The position numbers were made by a program, and so were the translations under genes. From Microtetraspora niveoalba (GTDB lineage Bacteria; Actinomycetota; Actinomycetes; Streptosporangiales; Streptosporangiaceae): DNA of 64,000 nucleotides. Location of the stretch: positions 1 to 64,000 of the forward strand of contig NZ_BBYM01000036.1 of NCBI RefSeq assembly GCF_001570405.1. Reading direction: 5' to 3'. This document shows, piece after piece, positions 29,546-38,387 of the stretch; position 1 is the stretch's first letter, and each line of letters begins with the position of its first letter. A model generated the notes under the pieces. That model was not told where the DNA came from and ran no database searches. It saw nothing but the letters and a program-made list of their open reading frames with translations.

Positions 29546-30670
29546 TCAGCCGACAGGGAGCCGGAACTCGTGCACCGTGCCGTACCTCTGGCCGGTGGCC
29601 AGCCGCACCTCTCCGCTCTTCTGCCCGTAGACGATCGACCACTGGGTGTGGCCCTGCCTGACGCTCGCGAGCAGATCCATCGCCCGGGCCCCCGGCGCCC
29701 TGCCCCCGCTGCCGTCGAGGGCCTCGCTCAGCGTCCGGTAGCGCTGGTCGGCCCGCCGGCTCTCCTCGGTGGACCCGGTGAGGGTGAAGTTCGTCATCGC
29801 CTGCCACCGCCCCTCGCCCCGCCGTACGACCATCTCTCCGCGGTCGAACTCGATGACGGCCGACCGGCCCGCGGCGTCGGCGACCATGTAGTGCAGCGGC
29901 GGGCTGTCGCTGAAGTCGACGTTGTACCGGCCGAAGACCGCGATCGCCTCGTCCACGGTCGCGGCCTCGTCGAGCATCAGCCGCTGGACCCGTACGCTGC
30001 CGACGGTGCGCCGCCCGGCGTCGACCCCCGGCTTCGCCTCGGGCACCGTGGCCATGCCGACGACCAGGCCCTTCGCGTTCATCCCGTCGAACGGCAGCAG
30101 CGGGGCGCCCAGCAGGGCCCTCCTGCCCGCGTCCGTCGTGAAGTCGGCGTCCGACCTCAGCCCGAGGTACGACACGTCGACCATGGAGACCGACGCGTAC
30201 CCGTCCGGCGGCGAGGCGAACAGCAGCAGCGCGGGCTGGTGGTCGAAGTCGAAGTTCCGGCCGAACACCGGGTCGGCCGGGTCGCCGTGCGCGGCGAACA
30301 GCGAGCAGCCGAACGCGTCGGGCGTCAGCGTGGGCGCGACCGTCGCGAGGCGGTCGTATCCGCCCTGGTAGGTCATCGTCCACAACGGGTGGTCGTCCAC
30401 CTTGCGGAGGGTGGCCAGCGTGGCCGCCTGGTCGCGGGACAGGGCCCCCGCCCCCGGCGCGGCGCCGCTCGCTGCCGGCGTGCTCACCGGGGTCGTGCTC
30501 GCGGGCGGCGCGCTCGTCGCGGCGGCCGAGGGGGCGGGCGCCGCGTCGCCCACGAGGGACGGCGTACCCCTCCCCGCGGCAGGCGCCGGTGGAGCGCCTC
30601 CGCCCCCGCACGCGGCGAGCGCCGCGACGGCGAGCACGAGCGTGACCGTGGTCCAGGAGGCGTTGCCCAT
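29546..30670 (-). CDS. Lipoprotein with C45-type (linear amide) hydrolase domain
   Basis: A 374-residue exported protein. The signal peptide ends in a lipobox (LAAC) followed by a 50-residue Pro/Ala/Ser/Thr linker. The C-terminal domain looks like the linear amide C-N hydrolase/C45 group: GCSLFAAHG with a probable Ntn nucleophile cysteine, then GRNFDFDHQPALLLFASPP, then GMNAKGLVVGMA. In the family the nucleophile becomes N-terminal by autocleavage; here about 120 residues, lipobox included, precede it, so cleavage would release the catalytic part from the anchor unless the two chains stay together. Substrate unknown. Confidence 0.75.
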   Translation of the reverse strand: MGNASWTTVTLVLAVAALAACGGGGAPPAPAAGRGTPSLVGDAAPAPSAAATSAPPASTTPVSTPAASGAAPGAGALSRDQAATLATLRKVDDHPLWTMTYQGGYDRLATVAPTLTPDAFGCSLFAAHGDPADPVFGRNFDFDHQPALLLFASPPDGYASVSMVDVSYLGLRSDADFTTDAGRRALLGAPLLPFDGMNAKGLVVGMATVPEAKPGVDAGRRTVGSVRVQRLMLDEAATVDEAIAVFGRYNVDFSDSPPLHYMVADAAGRSAVIEFDRGEMVVRRGEGRWQAMTNFTLTGSTEESRRADQRYRTLSEALDGSGGRAPGARAMDLLASVRQGHTQWSIVYGQKSGEVRLATGQRYGTVHEFRLPVG

Positions 30671-30805
30671 GCCGCCATGATCTCCCGCCGCGCCCCGATT
30701 TCGTCGACGGATTGTCGGCGTTTTTCGGGAAATCCCGTTGAATGCGGGGTACGCGTGGCCCGGCGGGGCCCTTCCCCCGCCCCGGCACGTACGCGCGCGG
30801 CGAGA

Positions 30806-31525
30806 TCAGGCGGGCATGAGCCGCAGGCAGAGCAGGGCGACGACGGCCAGCGAGAGCGCGGGCGCGAGCACCTTCTGCTCGAACGCCTTCCCGGTCTTGA
30901 ACCCGATCTTGTACGGCAGGACCCACCGCCCCTTGATCGGCCACAGCACGGGACACCCGTGCTCGGTCAGGCAGTCGCCGACGACGTGGGTCAGGCACCC
31001 GACGCCGATGGCGACCCCGAGCCAGGCGTAGCCCACGCCCAGCAGGTGGAAGGTCGCGAAGACCCCGGCGGTGAGGAAGACGTTGACCACCGCCGACGTG
31101 AGCGTCTTCCCCGGGACGCCGATGCCGATGGCGCGCAGCGCGAGCCCGATCATGAGCACCACGACGACGTCGCGCGCGATCGGATAGTTGTCGGCCAGGA
31201 AGTACGTTCCCAGGCCCATCGCGATGGCGAACAGCAACGAGTGGGTGGCGTGCCGGTGCCCGCCGCTGACGACGTTGACCCCCTTGCTCAGCCAGTAGGT
31301 GACCGGCCCGAAGGTCTGGGCGATCGTGGCGCTGGGGTGGTCGAGGTCCGGAAGCATGGCGGCGCCCGCGCAGACCAGCGCTCCGGCGATCAGCTCCGTC
31401 GGGCTGAGCACGTTGGCGGTCACCGAGGCGAGTTCCGGCGCGATCACGGCCGGAAGCGCGGCCAGCCCGGGGGCGATCCCGAGCCACACGACCGCCCCGC
31501 TCAGCGAGTGCGAGTGTCCCATCAT
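30806..31525 (-). CDS. YdjM-type membrane metal-dependent hydrolase family protein
   Basis: A membrane protein of about 239 residues in the metal-dependent hydrolase (YdjM/DUF457, LexA-binding inner-membrane-associated) family. Motifs are HSLSGAVVW at the N-terminus, AAMLPDLDHPSATIA with its conserved aspartates, the HRHATHSLLFAI histidine cluster, and the GCLTHVVGDCLTEHG segment, all expected at a metal site in the membrane. About five hydrophobic helices are present. The first ATG of the tandem pair (31525) is used. Monocistronic, 135 bp upstream of the C45-like gene on the same strand. Role unknown. Confidence 0.85.
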   Translation of the reverse strand: MMGHSHSLSGAVVWLGIAPGLAALPAVIAPELASVTANVLSPTELIAGALVCAGAAMLPDLDHPSATIAQTFGPVTYWLSKGVNVVSGGHRHATHSLLFAIAMGLGTYFLADNYPIARDVVVVLMIGLALRAIGIGVPGKTLTSAVVNVFLTAGVFATFHLLGVGYAWLGVAIGVGCLTHVVGDCLTEHGCPVLWPIKGRWVLPYKIGFKTGKAFEQKVLAPALSLAVVALLCLRLMPA

Positions 31526-31717
31526 GTCCAGATCACGCCTGGTAATGCTACGGGAAAGGACCGACAAAATCGATCTTTACCGTACGTGGCGCGTTCCATG
31601 GCCCCGAACGGCGCGGCTCGCGGCGCGTTCCGCGGCGGTCTCCGGGCGACACGGCTCCGGGACAGGGACGATGCCGGTCGGGCTCCGGCGGGGCCGGTCA
31701 GGACGGGGAGAAAACGA

Positions 31718-31779
31718 AGACGGGATCGTTCCGCTCCAAGAGCACCCCCCAGCCCTCTCAGAGCAGAACAATCCCGTCT
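31718..31779 (-). terminator. Long hairpin with U-rich tail after the MFS gene
   Basis: On the minus strand a 19-bp helix forms (AGACGGGATTGTTCTGCTC with its partner), with two G-U wobbles and a 24-base loop, followed by TCGTTTTC. On the plus strand the two wobbles become C-A mismatches, so the structure is fitted to minus-strand RNA. It lies 66 bp past the MFS stop. A textbook intrinsic terminator of this kind is rare in such GC-rich DNA. Confidence 0.65.
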
Positions 31780-31844
31780 GTTAGTCGCAACGCCCGTGTT
31801 CCGGGCTATGTTCCCGCATTCCCCGCAAATTCCTGTGATCTAGG

Positions 31845-33209
31845 TCACGAGCCCGCTGACCTGCTGAGTTCCGCCGTCGTGACGGTCCGCAGGAAGGGGA
31901 TCGGGAGCATCGCCACCATCACCGCGAACAGCGCGAACGCCGTCCGGATTCCGAAGACCTCGGCGAGCAGCCCGCCGAGGGCCGCGCCGAGCGGGAGCGT
32001 CCCCCAGCCGAGCAGCCGGGACGCCGCGCCGTACCTTCCGAGGAGCCGGTCGGGGACGAGCGCCTGCGCGATCGTGCGGGAGTTGACCGTCCAGAGCGTG
32101 CCGCCCATGCCGCCGGCGAACGCCGCGGCCGCCACCGCCCAGGCCGCCGGGAAGATCGCCGGAACACCCATCATGAGGAACGTGCCGACGAGGTCGGCGA
32201 AGAGCGCCCACCTGACGCCCAGCAGGCGGTTGATCACGGCGACCAGTGCCGCGCCCGCCAGCCCGCCCAGCCCGATCGCGCTGATCAGGAACCCGTACTC
32301 GGCGGCGTCCGCCTCCAGCACGGAGGCGGCGTAGGACGGCAGCAGCGCCAGCCACGCGCTCCACGACGCGGCGAGCACGGCGATCGTCAGCGTGAGGGTG
32401 CGCAGCAGGCGATGCCGCCACACGAAGCCGAGCCCCTCCCGGATCTCCGCGACCACGCCGGCCGTGCCGCCGCCTTCGGGGGTGCGCCCCGGCGAGGCGG
32501 GAACGGGACGGAACCGGCCGGCCAGCATGGCGATGAGCACCGCCCCCACGGCGAACGCCGCCGCCACGGAGCCCAGCGCGATCGCGGCGCCCAGCCCCAC
32601 GAGGAGCCCGCCCACCGCGGGGCCGCAGAACTCGTTGGCCAGCGTCTCGGCCCCGGCGACCCAGGCGTTCGTCCGCGCCCGCCGCTCCGGCGGCACGGCT
32701 GCGGGCACGAGGGCGCCGCCGGCGGTGTTGGCCACGACCTCGGCGAGCCCGACGACGAGCCCGCACGCGTACAGGACGGGCAGGGAGGACGCCCGCGCCG
32801 CGACGGCGGCGAGCAGTCCCGCGACGGCCGCCAGCCGGACCAGGTCGGCCACGATGACGAGCATGCGCCGGTCGGCGCGGTCGGCGAGCACGCCGACCGG
32901 CAGCGAGGCGACCAGCCACGGAAGCGTGAGCGTGAGGCCGACCAGCGCGACCTGGCCCGGCGAGCCGCCCAGCCCCACGGCGAGCAGCGGCAACACGATC
33001 TTCAGGACCCCGTCCGCCACGTTGGTCATCGCGGTGAAGGCGACGAGCACGACCTCGTTCCGGCGGGCACGGGACGGTTCGCCCGGCGCGGCGACCGGCT
33101 CCGCCGCCTCGGGGGACGTCCGGCCCGGACTCGCCTCGGCATCGCCCGTCCCGGTGACGACCGCGCCTTCGACGCGGCCGGGAGCGGCACGCACGCCATC
33201 CTCGATCAT
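31845..33209 (-). CDS. MFS exporter (MFS_3 / EntS-like)
   Basis: A 454-residue major-facilitator protein with about twelve helices. An N-terminal hydrophilic stretch of about 50 residues (Glu/Pro/Ala-rich) precedes helix 1 (EVVLVAFTAMTNVADGVLKIVLPLLA). The loop-2 motif GVLADRADRRML and the pattern of the MFS_3 (transmembrane secretion effector) group are visible. ATG 33209 is chosen; starts further up would run through the palindromic operator and a TTA codon. It is divergent from the PadR regulator and probably controlled by it. Likely a drug or siderophore exporter; substrate unknown. Confidence 0.88.
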   Translation of the reverse strand: MIEDGVRAAPGRVEGAVVTGTGDAEASPGRTSPEAAEPVAAPGEPSRARRNEVVLVAFTAMTNVADGVLKIVLPLLAVGLGGSPGQVALVGLTLTLPWLVASLPVGVLADRADRRMLVIVADLVRLAAVAGLLAAVAARASSLPVLYACGLVVGLAEVVANTAGGALVPAAVPPERRARTNAWVAGAETLANEFCGPAVGGLLVGLGAAIALGSVAAAFAVGAVLIAMLAGRFRPVPASPGRTPEGGGTAGVVAEIREGLGFVWRHRLLRTLTLTIAVLAASWSAWLALLPSYAASVLEADAAEYGFLISAIGLGGLAGAALVAVINRLLGVRWALFADLVGTFLMMGVPAIFPAAWAVAAAAFAGGMGGTLWTVNSRTIAQALVPDRLLGRYGAASRLLGWGTLPLGAALGGLLAEVFGIRTAFALFAVMVAMLPIPFLRTVTTAELSRSAGS

Positions 33210-33211
33210 TA

Positions 33212-33238
33212 ACACCACCAAAGTTGTTTAGGTGGTGT
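33212..33238. promoter_or_regulatory. Operator-like repeat ACACCACC-N11-GGTGGTGT
   Basis: A perfect 8-bp inverted repeat with an 11-base spacer ends 2 bp before the MFS start codon, in the divergent MFS/PadR region. Its position over the ribosome-binding region suits a repressor site. A second palindrome, CGATATATCG (33327-33336), lies 40 bp before the PadR start. Confidence 0.6.
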
Positions 33239-33375
33239 CACCATAGCGACTTCAGGGGGATCTGCTCAAGGTCGCGAAGTTCGCGAGGGGTTGTCGGCAT
33301 AAGGGGTGTTGCTTCAGTAATGTTCTCGATATATCGTTGAAGCATCGAAGAACAATCGACATCAGGAGACACATC

Positions 33376-34125
33376 ATGAATCCGGCGTATGCCATGCGAG
33401 GGCCCTGGGCCCACCACCACTTCGGCCACGCCATGCGGCAGTCCCTCCGCGAGGCCATGATCCGCGGCGCCGCGGCCTGGCACTCCGGCCACCACGGCGG
33501 CCCGCCTCGACCCGACGGCCCCGACGCGCGCGACGAGGGCGGCCCGTACGAGCGGCGGCATCGCGGAGCGCCGTGGGGGCGCGGCCCCTGGGGCGGCTTC
33601 GGTCCCGGCGGCCCCTTCGGCGGGCCGGGCTTCCCGTTCGGCGGGCGCGGCTTCGGCCGGGGACGCAAGGCCAAGCGGGGCGACGTACGCGCCGCGATCC
33701 TCGCCCTGCTCGCCGAGGAGCCGCGCAACGGCTACCAGATCATCCAGGAGATCGCCCAGCGCAGCCAGGGCGGGTGGAAGCCCAGCCCGGGCGCCGTCTA
33801 CCCCGCGCTCCAGCAACTCACCGACGAGGGCCTGGTCCGCGCCGACGAGACGGAGGGCCGCAAGACCTTCCGCCTGACCGACGCCGGGCGCTCCTACATC
33901 GCCGAGCACGCGGAGGAGGTCCGCGCCCCCTGGGAGGAGATGACGCCGGACATCGGCGAGAACGTGCACGAGCTGTTCGACCTGTCCCGCCAGGCCGCCT
34001 CCGCGCTGTTCCAGATCGCGCAGACCGGCACCGAGGCCCAGGTCAGGCAGGCCAGGCAGGTGCTGGTCGAGACCCGCCGCAAGCTGTACCACATCCTCGC
34101 CGAGGGCGACCCGGACGAGGAGTGA
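33376..34125 (+). CDS. PadR-family regulator with long low-complexity N-terminus
   Basis: A 249-residue PadR regulator. The winged-helix domain begins near residue 96 (KRGDVRAAILALLAEEPRNGYQIIQ), continues with SPGAVYPALQQLTDEGLVRAD and the wing EGRKTFRLTDAG, and ends in a dimerising helix (RQARQVLVETRRKLYHILAE). The first 95 residues are rich in Gly, Pro, His, Arg and Phe (many GGPFGG-type repeats), far longer than usual. ATG 33376 has AGGAG upstream. It faces the MFS exporter gene and probably represses it and itself. Confidence 0.88.
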   Translation: MNPAYAMRGPWAHHHFGHAMRQSLREAMIRGAAAWHSGHHGGPPRPDGPDARDEGGPYERRHRGAPWGRGPWGGFGPGGPFGGPGFPFGGRGFGRGRKAKRGDVRAAILALLAEEPRNGYQIIQEIAQRSQGGWKPSPGAVYPALQQLTDEGLVRADETEGRKTFRLTDAGRSYIAEHAEEVRAPWEEMTPDIGENVHELFDLSRQAASALFQIAQTGTEAQVRQARQVLVETRRKLYHILAEGDPDEE

Positions 34126-34188
34126 CCGGCATGTCCCCCTCCCCCAGGCCCCTCACATGTCCCCGTACGAAGAGGTGAGGTGATCGAC

Positions 34189-34851
34189 ATGGCTTCCGCC
34201 GAGCAGCCACCGCGGCCACAGGGGTCGCAGCGGTCGCGTCAGCGATCGGAGCCGGCGCCGCGTGACGGGCTCCGCGTCGGAGACCGCGAGCGCGACGAGG
34301 TGACCCGGGCCGTGCACGACGCGTTCGTCCAGGGCCGCATCACCCGCGAGGAGCTGGACGAGCGCCTGGACGCCACGCTCGCCGCGAAGACCGAGGGCGA
34401 CCTGCGCCGGGTGACCGCCGACCTGCCCGGCGTTTACGGCCGCGAGCCGGGCGGCGTACACGAGGGACCCCCTTGGGCGCCCGACCGGCGGGGACACGGC
34501 CCGTGGGCCACCGGGACCGGTCACCGTCCGTGGACCGCGGGCGATCCCGGCGTGGCCCCGTCGATGGCGGGCGGCCCGTGGGGCCCCGGCGCCGGCCTCG
34601 CCCCGTGGAGCCGCCGGGCGGCCGAGGCGCGGCGCGGGCCATACGGGAGGCGTCGCGGCGGCCCGCCGCCGATCGCCTTGCTGATCCCGGCGGCCCTCGT
34701 CACCGTGGCGCTCGTGTCGGGGGTGGCCTGGCCGCTGTTCGCGGCGATCAAGGTGCTCTTCTTCGCCTGGATCGTGATGGCCGTGCTCGGCCTCGCCCAT
34801 CACGGCCGCTTCCACCGGCGTCATCGGCACGGCGGCCGGATCCGCGCCTGA
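34189..34851 (+). CDS. DUF1707 protein with C-terminal membrane segment
   Basis: A 220-residue protein with a DUF1707 (SHOCT-like) domain at about residues 30-80: GLRVGDRERDEVTRAVHDAF and GRITREELDERLDATLAAKT. A Gly/Pro/Trp-rich linker follows, then one or two hydrophobic segments (PIALLIPAALVTVALVSG and LFFAWIVMAVLGLAH) near the C-terminus. GAGG (34177-34180) stands eight bases before ATG 34189; a GTG at 34180 is also open. It follows the PadR gene by 63 bp on the same strand. Function unknown; the domain is common in actinomycete membrane proteins. Confidence 0.8.
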   Translation: MASAEQPPRPQGSQRSRQRSEPAPRDGLRVGDRERDEVTRAVHDAFVQGRITREELDERLDATLAAKTEGDLRRVTADLPGVYGREPGGVHEGPPWAPDRRGHGPWATGTGHRPWTAGDPGVAPSMAGGPWGPGAGLAPWSRRAAEARRGPYGRRRGGPPPIALLIPAALVTVALVSGVAWPLFAAIKVLFFAWIVMAVLGLAHHGRFHRRHRHGGRIRA

Positions 34852-34877
34852 CAGCGCCTTGCCGGTCCCGCGCCGCC

Positions 34878-34903
34878 GGGCGTCTCGCCCCTGACTCCGT
34901 CAG
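34878..34903. terminator. Two small hairpins between convergent genes
   Basis: GGGCG-TCT-CGCCC and CTGAC-TCC-GTCAG stand side by side between the DUF1707 and response-regulator stops. Each stem is only 5 bp, weaker than other terminators in the window. Confidence 0.35.
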
Positions 34904-34904
34904 C

Positions 34905-35579
34905 TCAGCCGGTACCGGCCTCCGGGCCGCCGTGCACCAGGCCGGCCTCGTAGGCGACGATCGCGGCCTGGACGCGGTTGTTCAGATCGAGCCGAAGCAG
35001 GATCGCGCTGACGTGGGACTTGACGGTGCCCTCCGAGAGGAAGAGCTCACGGCCGATGTCCTGGTTGGACATGCCCCGGCCGACGAGGACGAGCACCTCG
35101 CGCTCTCGCGGGGTCAGCGCCTCCACGCGCCTGCGGGCGGCGTCCGCTCTGGAGAGGCGGCCGCCGCCCAGCCGTGTGATGACCTTCCGCGCGATCCTCG
35201 GCGACAGGTACGCCGCGCCGTCGGCGACCGCTCGCACCCCGATGATCAGCTCACGCGGGTCGGCGGCCTTGAGCAGGAAACCGGCTGCTCCTTCGGCGAG
35301 TGCTCTGGAGACGTACTCGTCCTCGTCGAACGTGGTCAGCATGATGACCGCGACGTCGGGAGCGGCGGCGCGCAGCTCGGCGACGGCGGACAGGCCGTCG
35401 AGGCGGGGCATGCGGATGTCGAGCATGGCGATGTCGGGCCGGTGCGCGCGCACCAGCTCGACCGCCTCGCGTCCGTCGGCGGCCTCGGCGACCACCTCGA
35501 TCTCCGGGTCGGTGGTCAGGATCGACCTCACCCCCACCCGGATCATGGCCTCGTCGTCGGCCAGCACCACCCGGATCAC
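34905..35579 (-). CDS. NarL/LuxR-type response regulator
   Basis: A 224-residue two-component regulator. The receiver domain has the acidic pair in VVLADDEAMI, the phosphorylated Asp in MLDIRMPRLDG (about residue 54), Thr in IMLTTFDED and Lys in FLLKAADP. The C-terminal LuxR helix-turn-helix is LTPREREVLVLVGRGMSNQDIGRELFLSEGTVKSHVSAIL, seen in part as LTPREREVLVLVGRGMSN. The start overlaps the kinase stop by 4 bp. It is the output of a three-gene unit with the serine hydrolase and kinase. Targets unknown. Confidence 0.94.
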   Translation of the reverse strand: MIRVVLADDEAMIRVGVRSILTTDPEIEVVAEAADGREAVELVRAHRPDIAMLDIRMPRLDGLSAVAELRAAAPDVAVIMLTTFDEDEYVSRALAEGAAGFLLKAADPRELIIGVRAVADGAAYLSPRIARKVITRLGGGRLSRADAARRRVEALTPREREVLVLVGRGMSNQDIGRELFLSEGTVKSHVSAILLRLDLNNRVQAAIVAYEAGLVHGGPEAGTG

Positions 35580-36655
35580 CGGCTCGCCTCGCTCTCTCCC
35601 CGGCCACGGCCCTCGTGGCCTTCGTGGCTCTCTGCTTCCCCGCCCCGTCCGTCGCGGCCGCGCGGGAACCGCGCCGTCACGGCGAACCCTCCCTCGTACG
35701 GCCCGGCGCGCAGCGTGCCGCCGAGCAGCCGCACCCGCTCGCGCAGACCGGCCAGGCCGCTGCCGCCGCCCGACGGCCCCGGCGTGTCGCGCGCCGCGGA
35801 GTTGCGCACCGTGACCACGACCTCCTCGGCGGTCCGCCCGAGGCGGACGAGCACGTCCGCGCCGGGCGCGTGGCGGGCGGCGTTGGTCAGCGACTCCTGC
35901 ACCACCCGGTGAACGGCCCGGTCCACCAGGGGCGGCAGGGCCCTCCGCTCCCCGTCGTACCGGAGCTCGACGGTCATCCCGGCGTCGCGCGCGCGGTCCA
36001 CCACCGCCTCGACGGTCTCGTCCGGCGGCTCGGTCGGCGTCCGGGTCGCGGTCCCGCCCGCCGCACCGGTCAGGGCGGCGGCGCCGCTCTCGCGCAGCAC
36101 CCCGACGGTGCGGCGGAGCCGGTCGGTCGCGGTGACCGCGGACTCCCGCAGTTGAGCCGCCGCCTCCCGGTTCCGTTCGGTCATGTCGGCGGCCAGTTCG
36201 AGAGCGCCGGCCCGCAACGCGATCAGCGCCAGCTCGTGGCCGAGCGAGTCGTGCATGTCGGCGGCGATGCGGGCGCGTTCGCGGAGCCGGACGCGTTCCG
36301 CGATCAGCTCCTGCTCGCGTTCGAGCCGGGCGACCCGCTCCCGGCCCGCCACCACCAGCTCGGCCTGCTGCCGCCGGAAGCGACCGGCCAGCCAGGGCAG
36401 CACCACGAAGAGGCCGAGGGCCATCAGTGCCGTGGCGCCGTTCCAGAAGTCCGGCACGAGGTGGACGACCCCGGGCGTCGTGGCGACGGTGAGGATCAGC
36501 CAGTCACGCCGTTCGGGCAGATGGCGTCCGTGGAGGTAGGCGGCGACGACCAGCACCACGAACAGGAGTTGCCGCCACGGCGGGACGTGGTCGAGGTACA
36601 GCCCGTTCACGACGGCGATCCCCGCGATCGCCACCAGGGTCGCCCGGTTTCTCAC
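35576..36655 (-). CDS. NarL-family sensor histidine kinase
   Basis: A 359-residue membrane kinase. About four hydrophobic segments at the N-terminus (from LVAIAGIAVVNGLYL) have almost no extracellular loop, so it probably senses within or through the membrane. The HisKA_3 box is ARIAADMHDSLGHELALIAL, with the phospho-His in DMHD. The ATPase part has ESLTNAARHAPGA (N box) and GSGLAGLRERVRLLGG (G box). GTG 36655 overlaps the serine-hydrolase stop by 4 bp. A charged HEGHEGRG tail ends the protein. Confidence 0.93.
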   Translation of the reverse strand: MRNRATLVAIAGIAVVNGLYLDHVPPWRQLLFVVLVVAAYLHGRHLPERRDWLILTVATTPGVVHLVPDFWNGATALMALGLFVVLPWLAGRFRRQQAELVVAGRERVARLEREQELIAERVRLRERARIAADMHDSLGHELALIALRAGALELAADMTERNREAAAQLRESAVTATDRLRRTVGVLRESGAAALTGAAGGTATRTPTEPPDETVEAVVDRARDAGMTVELRYDGERRALPPLVDRAVHRVVQESLTNAARHAPGADVLVRLGRTAEEVVVTVRNSAARDTPGPSGGGSGLAGLRERVRLLGGTLRAGPYEGGFAVTARFPRGRDGRGGEAESHEGHEGRGRGESEASR

Positions 36656-38178
36656 CGCGCCGAGACTACCGACCGCAGTCTGAGCAGTCGCGCCGCGGTG
36701 GTGGCCGCGCCCGCGGCGGCCGCGACCGCGAAGGCGATCGTCAGGGGCGCGGCGAAGTAGGTGAGCTGCTCCCATGTGACGGTCCGGCCGTTCATGAGGA
36801 ACGAGATCAGATCCGGGTACAGCGCGAGCAGCGGCACCGGCAGCAGCGCCGGGATCAGCCGCAGCCCGATCCTCCAGGCGGGCCTCCCGGCGCGCCGGCC
36901 CGCCCAGCGCCGGGACCGCAGCACGCCCAGCAGGCCCAGCCCCGCCGCGGCCAGCGTGATCAGGCCCAGGGCCAGCTCGGACGTCTGCCGGCCGCCGCCG
37001 GGCACCTCGGGGGCCTCGCCCCGGCTCATCGCCACGAGGCCGGTGAGCACGTCGTAGACGTCGTCGTACAGGCCGGCGCTGTTGGTCATGACGGCGAAGC
37101 CGTACCCCGTGTCGGGGGCGATCGCCTCCACGGCGGTGTACGTGAACAGGTTGCCCGAATGCACGAGCAGTTCGGCGCCGTTCACGGTCTCCCGGCCCCA
37201 GCCCATGCCGTAGTCGTGCACCTTGGACGGCGTGTGCATGGTCTTCAGGCTCTCCGGTGTCACCGGCTGCGGGCCGTCACCGCTCTGGCCGATCAGCCAT
37301 CTGCCCATGTCGGCCGCGTCGGTGACGACGCCGCCGGCCCCGCCGCCGTACAGGAAGTCGCGCAGCTCCGGCCGCGGCACCCACACCCCGAACAGCGAGT
37401 TGAAGCCCTGGGCCGGCCTGACCGTCCGGTCACCGACCGCGCTGCCGGTCATGCCGAGAGGTCCGAAGACGCGCTGCCTCATGTACTCGCCGAAGCTCCT
37501 GCCGGCGACCACCTCGACCAGCCGGGCGGCCACCTCGTAGTTGACGTTGCAGTACGCCCAGCGCGTACCGGGGGCGGCGGCCAGGGTGCCGGTGCGCAGC
37601 GCGGCCACGTACCCGGCGAGGGTGGTCGCGGACTCCGCCGCACGGAGGTCGACGGTGCCGTCGGAGATGCCCGAGGTCTGGTTCAGCAGGTGCCGTACGG
37701 TGATGCCGGCCGCGCGCGGGTCGGCCATGCGGAACTCGGGCAGCCACCGGGCGACCGGCTCGTCCAGCGAGATCTCGCCGTCGTCGACCAGCGTCATGAC
37801 GGCCATGGCGGTGAACGACTTGCTCACCGAGGCCACGCGCATCGGGGTGTTCTCGGTGACCGGCTCGCCCGCCGAGTCGTGCCCGTATCCGGCGGCGTGC
37901 ACGACCTTCCCCTGGTGGGTCACGACGACCGACATCCCGGGCAGGGCGGTCGATTCCATGGCCTCGGTGAGATAGGCGTCGATGGCGGCCGGGGACGGCT
38001 CGTCGACGGCGGGCGCTCCCGCCGGGACCGGCCCGGTGTGAGCGCCCGCCGGGGACACGGCTGGGGACACGGCGCTGGCCGTCGCGGGAGCCGCGGTGAG
38101 GGACAGGACCAGAGGGGTCACGACGAGGGGAACGGCCAGACGGGCGCGCCGCGCCAGGCCGATGAGCTTCTGTTTCAC
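36652..38178 (-). CDS. Class C beta-lactamase-like serine hydrolase with membrane domain
   Basis: A 508-residue exported protein of the beta-lactamase/PBP4*-like fold. A signal peptide ends near ATASA. The SxxK nucleophile motif is SVSKSFTAM, the YxN motif is YCNVNYEVAARL, and the third motif appears as HSGN in place of KTG. After the hydrolase domain (about 60-400) come three to four hydrophobic helices, giving a membrane-anchored enzyme facing outward. It is first in an operon with a histidine kinase and response regulator, both joined by 4-bp overlaps. Substrate may be a peptide, ester or D-amino acid; unknown. Confidence 0.88.
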   Translation of the reverse strand: MKQKLIGLARRARLAVPLVVTPLVLSLTAAPATASAVSPAVSPAGAHTGPVPAGAPAVDEPSPAAIDAYLTEAMESTALPGMSVVVTHQGKVVHAAGYGHDSAGEPVTENTPMRVASVSKSFTAMAVMTLVDDGEISLDEPVARWLPEFRMADPRAAGITVRHLLNQTSGISDGTVDLRAAESATTLAGYVAALRTGTLAAAPGTRWAYCNVNYEVAARLVEVVAGRSFGEYMRQRVFGPLGMTGSAVGDRTVRPAQGFNSLFGVWVPRPELRDFLYGGGAGGVVTDAADMGRWLIGQSGDGPQPVTPESLKTMHTPSKVHDYGMGWGRETVNGAELLVHSGNLFTYTAVEAIAPDTGYGFAVMTNSAGLYDDVYDVLTGLVAMSRGEAPEVPGGGRQTSELALGLITLAAAGLGLLGVLRSRRWAGRRAGRPAWRIGLRLIPALLPVPLLALYPDLISFLMNGRTVTWEQLTYFAAPLTIAFAVAAAAGAATTAARLLRLRSVVSAR

Positions 38179-38387
38179 GGAAGGAGACGCTACGAATCGG
38201 CGGCCTCGGAAAGATCCGGCGATCCGCCACGATCACCCCTGACGAAAGTAGGAGTCCCGCCCCGGCACGGCGCCGCCCCGCGGGCGGGCCTCTCGGCGGT
38301 AGAACATCGCGGTCCCCTCCGATGGCCATGCCGTGACCCGCTCCAGGGGATGCCCGAAATGTGGTGACACCGGTGAAGGAGTGGTCC

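Noticed and set aside
31718-31779. Inverted repeat as the ends of a mobile element
   Set aside because: Only 24 bases lie between the arms, no transposase or target duplication, and G-U pairing plus U-tail fit an RNA terminator.
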